DNA of 64,000 nt. Source: Capillidium heterosporum (taxonomy: Eukaryota > Entomophthoromycota > Entomophthoromycetes > Entomophthorales > Capillidiaceae). The notes under the pieces were generated by a model that worked only from the letters and a program-made list of their open reading frames with translations, had not been told where the DNA came from and ran no database searches. The stretch is taken from contig WBMQ01000008.1 of assembly GCA_016630905.1 (NCBI GenBank), forward strand, positions 434,001 to 498,000, in the 5' to 3' direction. A program made the position numbers and the translations under genes. Numbering within the stretch: position 1 is the stretch's first letter; every line of letters begins with the position of its first letter. Positions 11,612-23,491 of this stretch are shown here, piece by piece.

Positions 11612-13410
11612 TTAGGACTGGTGGAAGGGGTGACGGGAGCTGGGGTCGGGGAAGGGTTGACGTCGTTGGAACGGGTTAGGGTTAAAGCTGGTGGGAGAGC
11701 CGGAGGCTGAGCTGGTGAGGCGCTGGTAGGGACTGTTGCTGCTGCGATTGAACCCCAGTGCCAACATGGAGGCGGACAGCTCATCGTCGATGGTGTTGGG
11801 CTGAGAGCTGGAAAAAGGCATGTAGGGAGACTGACCCAGGTTAGGGTTATTGTACCAGTTGGCTCGGTCGCTACTAAACTGGAACATAGGGTCATCCTGC
11901 AGCATGCTGTGGACATGGCTGGGTTCGGGGTTACTGGAGAATTGGATAGGTCGGTTTATGCGTTGTTGAGCGGTACGATCGGCTGGTAGACGTCCCCAGC
12001 TGAGTCGGATGCTCTTACCGCCGATCTGGACCCCGTTTAGATTGTCAAGGGCCGCCTCGGCCTGCTGGCGATTGGCAAATTGAACAAAACCACACCCTTT
12101 TCCAGCTGGAATCTTGATGTGATCGATTTCCCCGTAGACCTGGAAGTAGCTAAAGAAAGTTAGGTATGCGCAACTAAATAAAGCTTACGTTCGAAGGTCG
12201 GCTTCAGTAGCGATGGACGACAGGTTTCCGACAAAGACGGTGGTGATGGAGGTATCGACGTAGCCGATCCCAACTCCACTACCCACTTGAGGGCTGGGGA
12301 TACGGGCCTGGCTATCCAAGGTGTAGTCCCGAGTGGAACGGGAACGTGGGGTAGCGTACGAAACTCTAATAGGCCGGCCCAGCACTACCGTACCGGGCAT
12401 TTCGTTAAGCGCGTTCGTCCGTTCCGCTTCGGAACCAAATCTAACGAACCCGTATCCTCGGGAACGACCGGTGGCACTGTCGACGACCACCTTGGCAGCT
12501 TTGGCGGTCGAGTATCGGGCTCGGAAGGTGCTGAGTAAAAGCACGTCGTCAACTCCGTCCGAGAGGTCACCCACGAAAATCGAATGTTCAGTGACACCTT
12601 CCTCTCTAATAAACAATTAGTACATTATATTTACGTACGCTTACCTTTCTTGATTTTGGGAGGGGTTGGTAAGCATAGTTTGGACGTTGACTGGGTTAGC
12701 AAAGGCCCAGTTGAGCTTGAAAACTTTTCTTGAGCCGTGGATGACGGCACCCTGTTGCTCGAAGAGGGCCTTGCGTGCTTCTTGGATGGTCGGGAAGAAG
12801 AGAATGGCATAATTGTTAATCAAGGTAGGAGAACGGTTCTGGCCAAGCTTGATGTAGACTTTGTAGCCCAGGTTCATCCATATCTGCTGTAGGATCTCCT
12901 CGTCGACCCAAGGATCGATATCACTCATACTAAAATGAAGCGGGTTAATACTTAATTAAAACTAAACGGTTAGGCGTTGGAAATCACTTACTATAAAGCA
13001 CATCGCTTGTCGAGGTCAAAAGCGGCTTGGTACTGGAACTGGTTAGGCTGAGGATTAAGCAACATGTTTCCAGAGTTGCTGGGGGAGATTCCCTGCTGCT
13101 GGGGGAAGGGTGAGCTTAGGGTAGGATAGTTAAACTGAGGTCGGATCTGGCTGGCTTGCTGAGTGGTCGGCAGTTGGAACTGCTGGCTTGAATAAATTTG
13201 CGATGGTAGCGTGCTCGGCAATGAGGTAAGGGTGGAAGGTGAGCTGTTGTTGGAGGTGGGATGCAGACTGGAAGGCTCATCGGAAGCCGAGTCGATCGGG
13301 GATGGGTGGGAAGCTACGCTTACGTTGGGATTGGGGCTTAGGTTGGAGCTGGCTTCAAGTTCGGTTGCTACCGTAGGGTTGGTGCTATTGGGGTCGGTGG
13401 AGATGTACAT
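11612..13410 (-). CDS. Triple-RRM RNA-binding protein of the Nam8/Csx1/TIA-1 group
   Basis: Four exons (13410-12992, 12929-12645, 12605-12189, 12149-11612) join in frame to 552 residues. All introns have GTAAGT/GTAAGC donors. Residues 1-135 are a Ser/Pro/Gln-rich low-complexity region. RRM1 is about 137-217, with the L-Y-M-x-D-I-D-P-W start typical of the group; RRM2 about 241-320 (S-I-F-V-G-D-L; G-Y-G-F-V-R-F); RRM3 about 357-430 (V-F-V-G-N-L; G-K-G-C-G-F-V-Q-F; ending L-S-W-G). An Asn/Ser/Pro-rich tail follows. Family members bind U-rich RNA and act in 5' splice-site choice (Nam8, U1 snRNP) or mRNA stability (Csx1, Ngr1); which applies here cannot be told. I start at the Met before Y-I-S-T-D because the in-frame upstream codons are not protein-like. 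Intron 1 splits RRM1 at Tyr140. Confidence 0.88.
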
Positions 13411-15453
13411 TTTAACTCTATCACAAAATCTAACAACAGAATCTAACGAAACAATATGTATACTAACTGGGAACAACAAGCTATTTACAAGTTTTGAGCT
13501 AATCGAGTGGTGGAACTGAGAAGCTGGCAACGATAGAATTGGCACTAAAACTAGAAAAAGGATAAACCTGGTAAGGCACTGAAAATTTAAGTTTGGTTGG
13601 GATTGGAATTGCTCGCTTAGGTTATTATAGCCAATCTCAGATGACCAGACTTAATCAAACTGGAATCCTTTTAAGGCAATAATACGATGGCAGGAATTAG
13701 GTGGGCAGCTAATTAGTTTAGCTAGCTTAGAGTATAGGTTGGTTGGGTTGGTTGGCAATATAGACAGGGAACTGGAGGGTAGTGGCGCTGGGCGACTTCT
13801 CGAGCTGATTTCAAACTTAGTTGTAACGTAGGTGGACCGACGAACTTGGGAAGAACTGAAAAGTAAAGGCAAACTGAACGGCGAATTATTTACAGATATG
13901 TACAGCTGGACCCTACTCTATTAGGCGATAAACAATATGTACAGACACCTTCAAGGTGAAGGATAGCTAGAGTCGATAGTTGGTAAAAGCTAATTCTTGG
14001 GAACTAGCGCTCGAATTAGATAAATAAGATAAAAGGTAACGAGGCTATGGGCAAGTGCAAACTAATAACAAAGTTGAGTTTGTCGGTAAGCTGAGAAAGG
14101 TGACTTCAAACGTAGTTTAGTTTGGAGTGGGTTAGGCAGTAGTTGATATAGTCGAATCAGGTAAAAAACTCTATTAGCTTGGGGAAGTCAATAAACTTAA
14201 ATAGGAATTTTTGTAAAGGGGTTTTCAGATCAGCTATTCCATTTCAACTGTAGTCGACGGTTTCACTTATAAAGCATCCCAAGCCGCAGTTTGAAGGTTT
14301 AAATTAACATCAGTAAAGTGCTTATATTGAATATTTGGGGGATTGCTTAGCTACATATTCATCCTCCAATAAATGGTCTGTATACCCATCGCTTATATTT
14401 GCCATTGGCCACTGCTGCTGAGTCCATATATTTTAGAAAGGTTCTTCCAGATCATCAACCATTAGATTGGTGATTATCGTTAGCTCTGGAGTTTAAATTC
14501 AAAACACAGGTGCGAACATCTAAAGTACCAGGTGTCAACAGCTATACTAGAGGCCGTTAACGACATTTTAAACCGAAATATGTACTAACTACATGCCAAT
14601 TAGGAAGGTTTTTCAATTGCAGATCTATATATGTACCGAATATTGATTTGAACGTCGCATTCAGTTAGGCGTGGTTTTGAGTTTCTTATAGTACTTTGAC
14701 ACATTCCTTCAAATAACAGAGAAATTCGATGGAACACTAAGAAAGCACAAAGTTTAATCATGTGTCTCAATGGAATTTTAAGGTTCTAGATCGCTGGAAC
14801 CCAGCTTCATAATAGATACCAATACCTAAGTTTTTTGTGCAGCTGTTAATCTGAGCAAAAAGCGAAAAAATATTGTAAAATTACGAATTGTACCAATCCA
14901 AAATTATAGATGGTTTTTTATAGGCTTAATCGTAAAAGGTTACTAAATTTATCGGAACAGAATAATACAGGATAGGCTTCTAAATGGTGGGTAGAATGAT
15001 AAAGCTGTATTAATAAAAGGATGGTTTTGGAGCGTTTAATTGGATAAGTTTAAACTTGTGGGTAGAATCAGGTAGTACTTTGAAAATCTGAAATAAAAAT
15101 CCATTTAATAGATACTTTGATACATTTTGATGACAACTAGTCATATTAAGCTAAGTTAATTTAAAATCACGTATGTATACATCTAAAAATAAACAAATGC
15201 TTTCAAGAATTCAACACACCATCCTTAAACCTCTTTCAAATATGTAGCTAAATTTCAAATTGATTGCATTTTAGTATAGGTTTAACTTTAAGATTATTTA
15301 ACAGTTATTTCAGAACATAGTTTTCACTTTTAGTACAATCTGATGAGCTAAATTATCATTTGGTTTCCCAAGCAGGTAGGCTTGATGGATGTCTGATCAA
15401 TCTAACATAGATTTGTGTGTTATACCTTTATTTTTGAAAGATGTGATTAATCT
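13411..15453. other. No gene recognised; probable promoter of the RRM gene
   Basis: The first few hundred bases should hold the 5' UTR and promoter of the minus-strand RRM gene; no clear TATA box was seen. The ORF at 13651-13872 (minus) has no family features. The rest is AT-rich without structure I can name. Confidence 0.4.
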
Positions 15454-16864
15454 CTACTAAACTTTACTAATGCATCGATAAGCATATTTGAAAGCTACAA
15501 AGCCAAGGATGAATGGAACTTGATGTTCGAATAGCTACTAGGTAGTCAACTTACTTGAAATGCAAGCTGAAGATGGCCCTACTACATTGAATTGCTAACT
15601 TTCGTACTACAAAAGTTTTCATACCCCAAGGTGTATACGGGTTTAACCTTGGAGGCGATAACTATTGTCAAAATGCTAAGGTCCATACCAGAAGGCCTGT
15701 CAATCTCAACATCATATTTTCGACAAATGGCAAAAAGTCGAAGAGCCATCTTCCTACCGCTGATGATTGCTATTGTAGGTTTTGAAGATAGGCTAACAAA
15801 AAGCCTTGCTCTCTCAATTAGAGATAGAATGGAATTGATGCTATATATGATCAATTAATCAAGAACTGGATCGTACAATGGTAGGCTTAGATAATGGAGC
15901 TTCAAATGTGAAGCCTCCATTCCAAGCTTTATAGGAGCTACAGTAGACGCTATCTGTTGCTATTAAAGCTGCTTAAAGTAAGCTTAAAATATAGGAATGT
16001 AGTGCTATACACAACACTCGTCACTAGCTAAACTGTATAAAGGAAAGAAATCATCCTACAGCTCCATATCTCTAGGCAAAATCTATCAAACTATACTTGT
16101 ATAAGCTATTTAGCTTCATCTGTAAATCTACTTATGGCCCAGTATTAAACTTTAATGGATGGATTTGGTAATATTTTCCAAAAGTTCATTGGATTTCAAC
16201 AGACTTCAGCGAAAGCTAAAGTTGAAGAATGGGGATGTATGTAGCTCCTTTCAATTTACGATATACAATTCACTGATAAAGCATAATGTGCTGGGCGGCT
16301 AGATCTGTACTTAGCCTTTGCTGATAGCAAGCTAGTGTGTAAAATTGCAGTCTACAAAATAAACCTACAATCGGGCACAGCTACATTAAGCTTCATACGC
16401 AATAGGGATCAATTGCAGCAGATAAAGGCAATAAGCATCAGTTATGAATAATCCAATGCATTTGATGTGGATTTAAGCACCAGTCTTCTTGTAATCAACT
16501 TGAGGAACCTAGTTGGCAAGCCAGATATTGGTAAAAAGTCCAAGTTAAGGTTCTCGTACCTCGTAAAGGATGAGCTGCTTGCTTCAATTTCAGCTTCCTT
16601 GCTTGGAAGTTAGGGAGCAGTTCTATGGGCGACTTGATCTCTTAACCGAATGTGGTAAGAGATCTCACAATTCCTGGAGTGTTTAACGAAGGTTCTCCAG
16701 CCTCCAAGTTTACTTGTAGATTCCATATCAAATACAATAGGCTGTTTCGATAGCAAAGTAGCATGATAGGTAGAACCAACTTTAAGAGTAGCAGTGGCTC
16801 AAATACCAATGTAAAGATTTTACAAACAAACTTTTAATTTATATCAAACCTAGCATTTAGATTT
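15454..16864 (-). repeat. 1.4-kb long inverted repeat, copy 2
   Basis: Reverse complement of 3348-4753, lying 10.7 kb away. Relative to copy 1 it has extra single bases near 15874, 16271, 16740 and 16837, lacks one base near 16845, and shows one substitution near 15588. The both-strand ORF of copy 1 recurs at 15582-15858. The opposite orientation means the interval between copies could form a long hairpin stem or invert by recombination. Confidence 0.85.
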
Positions 16865-17280
16865 GAAAAGTTCTGCATATATCTTATTTATATAAACCCA
16901 ATATGTTTTACAACCAATATGCTTTGAATTTATGAGATCCAGAAAGTTTGTTGGGATGGAGACCTTTGAAATTAATGTAGCAAACACTGATTCAATCGAA
17001 AATTGAAATACCCAAATTTACAATATGGTATAATCTTGTTTTAAAATGACATAGATATCTACATCATTTTCTAAAACGTGCTTTATAGGTTTTACCTTGG
17101 ATGTAGTACTATAAGAAACTTTCGCCAATTTCAATACTAGATTAGTAAAATTTTGACAGTAAAGGTAGATGTAGATTTATTACTCGATCTTATAGCTGCT
17201 TTTGATAACTGAATTTAGATGGAAATCACCAGGACCGGAAAGGGGCTGAACTTAGGACCAGTAATTATCCGTCTTAATTA
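16865..17280. other. No gene recognised
   Basis: AT-rich DNA beyond the inverted-repeat edge; nothing recognised. Confidence 0.35.
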
Positions 17281-17502
17281 GAGGTAGTAAACCTGAATGT
17301 GGTGGAGTTTGATGTTGTTCAACTTGAGATGGTGGAGATGAGAATCGGAATTGGGATCGATCTCTCTAAGCTTGGGGTGGCGGAAATGAGGATGAATATG
17401 AAGCTCTATATCGAGTCTATTTAACTTGAAATGATAAAAATTGACTTTGCAAACATGGAAATTGGGATCCTTGAATCTGGAATGGTGGAGCTTACTAAAT
17501 AG
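17281..17502 (+). pseudogene. Decayed repetitive coding-like segment
   Basis: One frame reads through about 74 codons broken only by a TAA at 17422, ending at a TAG at 17500. The peptide consists of degenerate units of about 15-17 residues starting with Leu followed by Glu/Gly and hydrophobic residues, with alternating hydrophobics as in leucine-rich repeats. The DNA shows the same recurrence of CTTGA(A/G)-type starts followed by GGTGGAG-like blocks. It may be the remnant of an LRR protein gene such as the F-box gene at 21.7 kb, or simply degenerate satellite-like DNA. The antisense ORF at 17421-17708 has no recognised domain. Confidence 0.25.
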
Positions 17503-18175
17503 TAAATCTCTAAACTTGGTGACGGAGATTCATGTTTCCAAGGTTTATTTGTACCATATATCCTTTTACATTCCAACTTAGTTGCTTTATAATCCTCATT
17601 CTTGCATTGTCTGTATTCACTATAGGTGTATCTGTTGGCAAGACCTGATATTACTAATTTGGATTTTCTATTCAAGTTTTGGGAATTACTGGATAGAAAG
17701 TTTGCCAACTTTGTAAAGAAAAACTTTCAACTATTCATTCAACATATTTTGGTTATCCATCAAAAAATCAATAGGTGGTAAATGGATATTGATTTGAAAC
17801 GAGTATACCTATTTAATTGAGCAAATAGAGATTTTTTCATAGACATGAATTATAAAACTCTAAATAAAATGCTTTATATATGACTTTACATTATAGTATA
17901 ACACATTTAATTTAGAATTTTAATAGCAATCACTTTGAAGAAATCTAAGAAAACTTTCACAATTTACCAACAATTTCATCCAATCCTTCCATTTGATTGA
18001 ACATCTGTAATCAATAAGGCAAGCCAGCTTTCGTCAGAGATTTAAATTATCCAGTGATAAATAACATGTGTTCTATTGAAATAGATAAGCTACGTAAGCC
18101 TACCATATAAGAAAGACTTGGATAAAGATTGACTATCCATTTTTCAATCGAATCAGAAAGTAAGGAAACAGTGCC
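17503..18175. other. No gene recognised; upstream region of the sulfurtransferase gene
   Basis: AT-rich; no TATA box of the strong type used by other genes here was identified just upstream of 18176. Confidence 0.35.
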
Positions 18176-19413
18176 ATGAAGTGTATACCCAAACTACCAG
18201 GTAAATCAATTATACATCGTTGTTTTAACTCGGCAAATTTTAAAATAGTACCACCTCTATGCTCACCCAAGTATCTTTACACCAAATTATATGCAGAAGG
18301 GAACCCAAAAGTAATTCCAATCGACAGTAGTTGGTTCATGCCCAATGTTAAACGCTCCCCTTCCGAAGAGTATACAAAGCTTCATATAAAAGTATTTCTT
18401 ATTTTTGAATTTCAATTCTCTCCTATCAATCTTTTAAAACTTTTTTATTCTTAAACTATAGAACAGTAGGTACTTCAACATTGACCAAATTGCCGACACT
18501 TCCTTACCTCTACCTCACATGCTACCTTCAATTGATCAATTCGAAACTTACATGACCGAGAACAACATCTCAAATCAAGATGAATTGGTTATCTACGACA
18601 GTTTAGGTGTATTCTCCAGCTGTCGCCTATTTTGGACGTTGAAAGTATTTGGACATGAGAAAGTCAGCTTATTGAATGGAGGATTGCCCAACTGGCTAAA
18701 TCAAAAATACGAAACAACTGATGTAGCTTTTAAAACTTTGCAAAAGGTAACACATCCTTTTGATCTTTTTAAATTTATCGACGACGTGTTTTGTTTTAAC
18801 AATAGGAACCTTACAAAGTCGAAAATAAAAATACAAACTTGGTAACCGACTATGACCACGTCTTAAAGCTGGTGACTTCGCAAATAAAACCTGAAGTTAA
18901 CATCTTAGATGCTCGACCTGAACCTAGGTAAATATTTTATTTTGTTTAGTAAGCCCATGTATTCATTTCAATATTTTTATTTTGTATTGTAGATTTTTAG
19001 GTACCGTACCTGAACCGAGACCTGAACTCAGCTCGGGTCACATGCCCTTCTCTACAAGTTTACCCTTCCAAAATTTGCTGACGACTTCAGCTGACAACGT
19101 CACTACTTTTAAGTCACAGCAAGAGTTGCACCAACTATTCCGAAATTTAAATTTTGACTCGAAGCTCCCAACCATCGCCTCTTGTGGTAAGTCACTTTTT
19201 TGAAGCTTTGGTTACTGATAAGTTTTTGTATTAGGCTCAGGAGTTACTGCTGCCATTATCTATTTTTCTTTGAAGTTTGGTCAGTTCTACGAGGTGGATG
19301 CCTTGGTCCCTAAGATTAAGGATGAAAGCTTGAGGGAGATGGAAGTAAGCGTATTCGATGGATCTTGGACTCAGTACGCTGGGATGAAGGGTAGTCCTAT
19401 CATTAAAGGCTGA
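18176..19413 (+). CDS. TUM1: Thiosulfate/3-mercaptopyruvate sulfurtransferase (two rhodanese domains)
   Basis: Five exons (18176-18391, 18462-18746, 18806-18927, 18993-19186, 19235-19413) join in frame to 331 residues, the usual size for the family. The N-terminal rhodanese domain (about 45-165) contains Y-F-N-I-D-Q-I-A-D and L-P-H-M-L-P-S. The C-terminal domain (about 180-331) ends with the active-site loop C-G-S-G-V-T, catalytic Cys at about residue 272, split by intron 4. The enzyme moves sulfane sulfur from 3-mercaptopyruvate or thiosulfate to acceptors; Tum1 in yeast supplies sulfur for tRNA thiolation through the URM1 pathway. The first 40 residues are basic with few acidic residues and could be a mitochondrial presequence. 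Introns are 58-70 nt. Confidence 0.9.
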
Positions 19414-20273
19414 GCTAAGTGTTGTTGTTTTAAATCATTTTGTTTTTAGCGTATATATATCAAATATTTATTTGTTATTTTATAATTTTTGAATTTTTTT
19501 ATATTAAATGCACTTGGATTTTTATACTGATGGTGAGATATTCACTCTTGAGAAGAAATATTTAGTAAGTTCATTTTGAACGGTTCAGCACAAGGAGCTA
19601 AGCAACAATCTTTTAATGACAACCATCAAGAATTGTTAAAAGGTAAATCGAATTGCTGGAACACAAAAGGATAGGAGCTTTTAGGCAATAATTTGTAGAT
19701 TACCAATAGTGTCTTTAGGGTAGGTAGAAGTATCTGATTAAAGATCTGTCAGTCGTAGCTGCTGAATATCGACAGATTTATGGGAATTAAACTTATAAAT
19801 TGAAATTTCCATCTATATATTCAATATTTTTCCCATATATAATATTATATATGTTGCTATAGCATTTTATATGCTTTAACTACTGGGCTGATTAAATATT
19901 GGATTGTGGTTGGTGTTCTACTTACAAAGACTCTTTATTAAAGCATCTGTAGGACTTCAGTACATTTCGAAATAAGTTTAATACAAGACTAGTACCAATT
20001 TTACAGCTAAAAAATCAAAATCAGTAGCTTTGGGTTCAAACAGTGTTATCAGAAGGTGATACGATTGAGTTTTTTATCTCTAAGAATACTATATTATAAA
20101 CTATAGATCCAAAAGTATTCGGAAATCAAAATTTTAATGATATTACATACCTACATCCAACGCATATAAAGAACCTGCATCGTCCTATTCATCAAAAAGT
20201 ACATAGTATCCAATACTTAACATATGGTAGATGATACGATTTACATAGTGAAGCATACAAAAAGAAAAGCATG
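19414..20273. other. No gene recognised
   Basis: AT-rich spacer between the sulfurtransferase gene and the tRNA gene. No ORF over 60 codons. Confidence 0.45.
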
Positions 20274-20278
20274 AAAAA
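20274..20278 (-). terminator. RNA polymerase III terminator of tRNA-Trp
   Basis: A run of five T on the minus strand, 14 nt beyond the tRNA 3' end, the normal pol III stop. Confidence 0.7.
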
Positions 20279-20291
20279 GAAGAGAACCGAA

Positions 20292-20363
20292 TGACCAGTA
20301 CCGGAGTCGAACCAGTAACCTTTCGATCTGGAGTCGAACGCGCTACCATTGCGCCAACTAGCC
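20292..20363 (-). tRNA. tRNA-Trp (anticodon CCA), intronless
   Basis: On the minus strand a full cloverleaf can be drawn: acceptor stem GGCTAGT with ACTGGTC (two G-U pairs), D arm with GCGC stem and AATGGTA loop, anticodon stem TTCGA/TCGAA with loop CTCCAGA (anticodon CCA, Trp), and T arm ACTGG/CCGGT with loop TTCGACT. A discriminator A follows. The A-box- and B-box-like sequences are in place and a T5 terminator lies just downstream. Confidence 0.93.
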
Positions 20364-21575
20364 TATTTGGATCTCTTTAGCTAACCTGCTTGGTTAGTTA
20401 GTCCCTCTTCTAAAAAATATACTTATATTGAAAATTAGTTGTAGTGTAAACTAAAAGACTGTTAAAGTTGATATGAGCCATTTAATTATTGAGTTGATTA
20501 GTCGAATGTATAGAATATGTTTAAAAACAGCTTATGAAAACCTACATATACATATGTTTTGTACTATTTAGTTCCTTTAGCCTGACATTTATCGGAAAAC
20601 TTATACAAACTCTAGTCCAATATCCTATACTTTCTATCAATTTGGCCTAGTTTGAGAAGCTTCAAATCTTCACAAAAGCTAATGCCATCTCCATCTCATT
20701 ACGTTTCACAGCTTGGGTTGGATAAGGTATACTCCAAGTTCCACAATATACTCCGGGACGGATAGGGTAGTACATTGCATCTATGTGTTGAGCCTTATTA
20801 ATCTTTCGATTCTAAAATTTTAGCAACTATTTGTTGAAGATGCTTACCTATTCTAAAGCTCTTTACTATAATCCATACTTCGACCTTAATTGAGATGTAC
20901 GAAATCATCTGACTATCTACTCGTACCTAACTTTACAAACCTTTACAGGTTGTATGTTGAAATAACAGTCACATTTTTCCTAAAAATAACTTGTTGACAG
21001 AATACATTATAGCAATATTTTACACAAACAGTTGTTATACTTTACGCTATACAAAGTATAAAGTTTGGAATATCAAGCTTATTACACGAATCTAGCGCTA
21101 TATCATAGTATCTATAGTCAATCGATATTATATATATATCAAAGTAATTTTGAAAAGGTTGGCTAGATATTTGTGACTACCCTAAAATATGTGGGGTGGG
21201 TTGAAATTTCAATCACTTGACCTTAGCCTTGGTTTATTTCAAGTATTTATGACGTATATCTATATGCTTTTATGTAAAAGTAGAGCTAGTTGAGGTGGGG
21301 TAAAGTAGGACGGCTTTATAGGGGATAACAAAATGCTAAAATTACTCGGTACTCAGCAATCATATAGGCTGACGTTGAATTGAGCCTACTGTATTACAAC
21401 TCAATCGACAATAGCTATACATGCATTCACTAATTAGGTAACCAATTTAGAGCAAGTCTAAAGTGGAGGGATGTGACTCGTCATCCTACTTTCAATCCTT
21501 CAAACTTGATTGAAGCTGAAGTTAGGGATGTTTCCAGTACGCTTAAAAATTATAGACTATCACTAAAGTGCAAAA
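20364..21575. other. No gene recognised
   Basis: AT-rich 1.2-kb spacer between the tRNA and the F-box gene promoter; nothing recognised. Confidence 0.45.
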
Positions 21576-21583
21576 TATAAAAG
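21576..21583 (+). promoter_or_regulatory. TATA box of the F-box gene
   Basis: TATAAAAG lies 82 nt upstream of the ATG at 21658. Its position decides the start: the longer in-frame ORF from 21568 begins with GTG and would place the TATA box inside the coding sequence. Confidence 0.55.
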
Positions 21584-21657
21584 GTACTTCAACTAAAATT
21601 CCTTTAAAACATCTCTCTCCTACCAAGAAAGAAATACAAACCCAGTTTTTATCCAAC

Positions 21658-23058
21658 ATGCCTGTCCACCTCCTCACCTTACCTGACGAGCTGATAGCCA
21701 GGGTGTTGTCGCTACTAGATATCCCAACTAAATTTCAACTGCGTAAGTTAAACAAAGCCATCACCCCCCTCCTAGATCAACTTCTCCTAACTTCTATAAC
21801 CATAAACGACAAGGAGGACTTCCTCATCTACAAAGCATTATTGGTACGTAAAGGTAATTTAGTAGTCGAACTTAACTTAGGTACGTTACTCAACAACTTT
21901 ATGATAAATTTTTGTCTCAAAAACTGTATTTCCCTCAAGAAGTTGACTTTACACTTGAGCAGCTACCTGCAGGCCAACTTCATATTGAACAACGACTCCA
22001 GCTTAAAGTTGATATCAAAGCTAACTAAGTTCGAATTGAAAGGCATCCAACTACCCAACCACTTCAAATTTTCTACCGTTCGAAGTTTGAATTTGATACA
22101 ACCACGATTAAGTCTACCTTTGTTATCCAACTTACCGTTCGTTAGTATGGAGCCCAAGCTATTGAAGGAGTTGAAGCTATCAAAGTTAGTTTTCAGCCAA
22201 CCTATTTTGGAACGTATGTTAGGGGCACTGAGCGGCATCAAGGTACTGGATCTAGATTTAGTTTTAGAGACCAAATTCCTCGAGTTAAATTTAATAGCTA
22301 CCTACTACAACGTCCACGATTTAAATCTAAAGATTAACCACACCAACACTTTACCTATAAAACTATTATTGTTAGGTAAGTTTCCAAGTGTATCGAAGTT
22401 GCAAGTCCAGCTTTACCCCGAGTTCGATACCAGTAACGACGATATCAAAGACAAGGATAGTCATTATCTAAACTTCAATGTAATCAATTTACAGAACCTA
22501 AGTTTGGATGGGTACCTGATGTTCGAAGAGTTCACCATGTTTAACTTACTTTCCAGCTTGAAGTTGGAGCGCATCCAACCTAGGGACATCATCGTTTCGG
22601 AATTAGGCAGGTTGATAAATTTGAAGACTTTGGTTTTAGATACTACCAACTTCAAAGATTGGCACTTTGACCTGCTTTTAAATCCCAGCAGCAGCAACAC
22701 TAGAATTCTCATTCCCTTCCAATCCTTGACTCAGCTATCTATCTTCAACGACTTTTCTTTAGGTGCTAAATTTATTCTCTTCTTGAATGAGCTGGTTAAA
22801 TTAACCAATTTGAAGATAGTTGGAACTTGTAAATCTAAAGCTACCTTCGGGCTGTCGAACTTCCAATCTCACGCTAAGGGTTTGAAACTAGTACCTAAGA
22901 TAAACTGCAAGGTAATGTTATTGGATTCAAGATTCCGCTTACAACTCGTTTTGCATCTACTGAGAGAGTGGAAGGTCAGGAGTTTACTTTTGGACAAAGG
23001 CTATTGGGCTGGTATTGAAGAGTTGGTAGGGAATGAAGTTAGTATCTCAAGAGTTTAA
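21658..23058 (+). CDS. F-box protein with leucine-rich-repeat-like body
   Basis: Intronless, 466 residues from the first ATG. The N-terminus reads L-L-T-L-P-D-E-L-I-A-R-V-L-S-L-L-D, a good F-box (about residues 4-45), the module that docks onto Skp1 in SCF ubiquitin ligases. The rest is Leu/Asn-rich with recurring L-x-x-L-x-L and N-L-x-x-L patterns spaced irregularly, as in degenerate LRRs that usually bind the substrate. No other domain is seen. The predicted role, substrate adaptor of an SCF ligase, rests on the F-box alone; the substrate is unknown. Two antisense ORFs over it are shadows. Confidence 0.75.
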   Translation: MPVHLLTLPDELIARVLSLLDIPTKFQLRKLNKAITPLLDQLLLTSITINDKEDFLIYKALLVRKGNLVVELNLGTLLNNFMINFCLKNCISLKKLTLHLSSYLQANFILNNDSSLKLISKLTKFELKGIQLPNHFKFSTVRSLNLIQPRLSLPLLSNLPFVSMEPKLLKELKLSKLVFSQPILERMLGALSGIKVLDLDLVLETKFLELNLIATYYNVHDLNLKINHTNTLPIKLLLLGKFPSVSKLQVQLYPEFDTSNDDIKDKDSHYLNFNVINLQNLSLDGYLMFEEFTMFNLLSSLKLERIQPRDIIVSELGRLINLKTLVLDTTNFKDWHFDLLLNPSSSNTRILIPFQSLTQLSIFNDFSLGAKFILFLNELVKLTNLKIVGTCKSKATFGLSNFQSHAKGLKLVPKINCKVMLLDSRFRLQLVLHLLREWKVRSLLLDKGYWAGIEELVGNEVSISRV

Positions 23059-23491
23059 AGATGCATTTATTTTATATCGTAATGCTTTAAATAAATATAT
23101 ACGGCTATCCCAAAATTTAATTTTAATTTTTGTATCTATTTTTTACCACCCTACCTTATACATATTAGTTTGGAATATAAATCGATCCAATGTTTTGGGT
23201 AGGTGAGTTGATGACTTTTTGGTCTTGGAGCTGTAGAGTAGGGAAAATTAAGAGTAGTGAGAGGTAAATTGAGTATATAAAGCGCTGAGACCTTTAAGTG
23301 ACTCCAAGTTGCAATCACTCCACTTTGACTTGGAAGTCCGAGTGAATTGAATAATTTTGTTTAAAAGTTATATATATGTATGTATCCTAACAGCCTATAA
23401 ACATTTGCAAATAAAAGTAGCTTGCAAAATTTCAATAGATGTTTGTAGTGCTTCAATGACGTTTACCATAGCTTTTTGAAGCCAATCAAAG
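23059..23491. other. No gene recognised
   Basis: AT-rich spacer between the F-box gene and the ribokinase remnant. Confidence 0.4.

Noticed and set aside
21568-21657. Upstream extension of the F-box ORF
   Set aside because: It starts with GTG, includes the TATA box, and has no ATG; the first ATG at 21658 gives a complete F-box protein.
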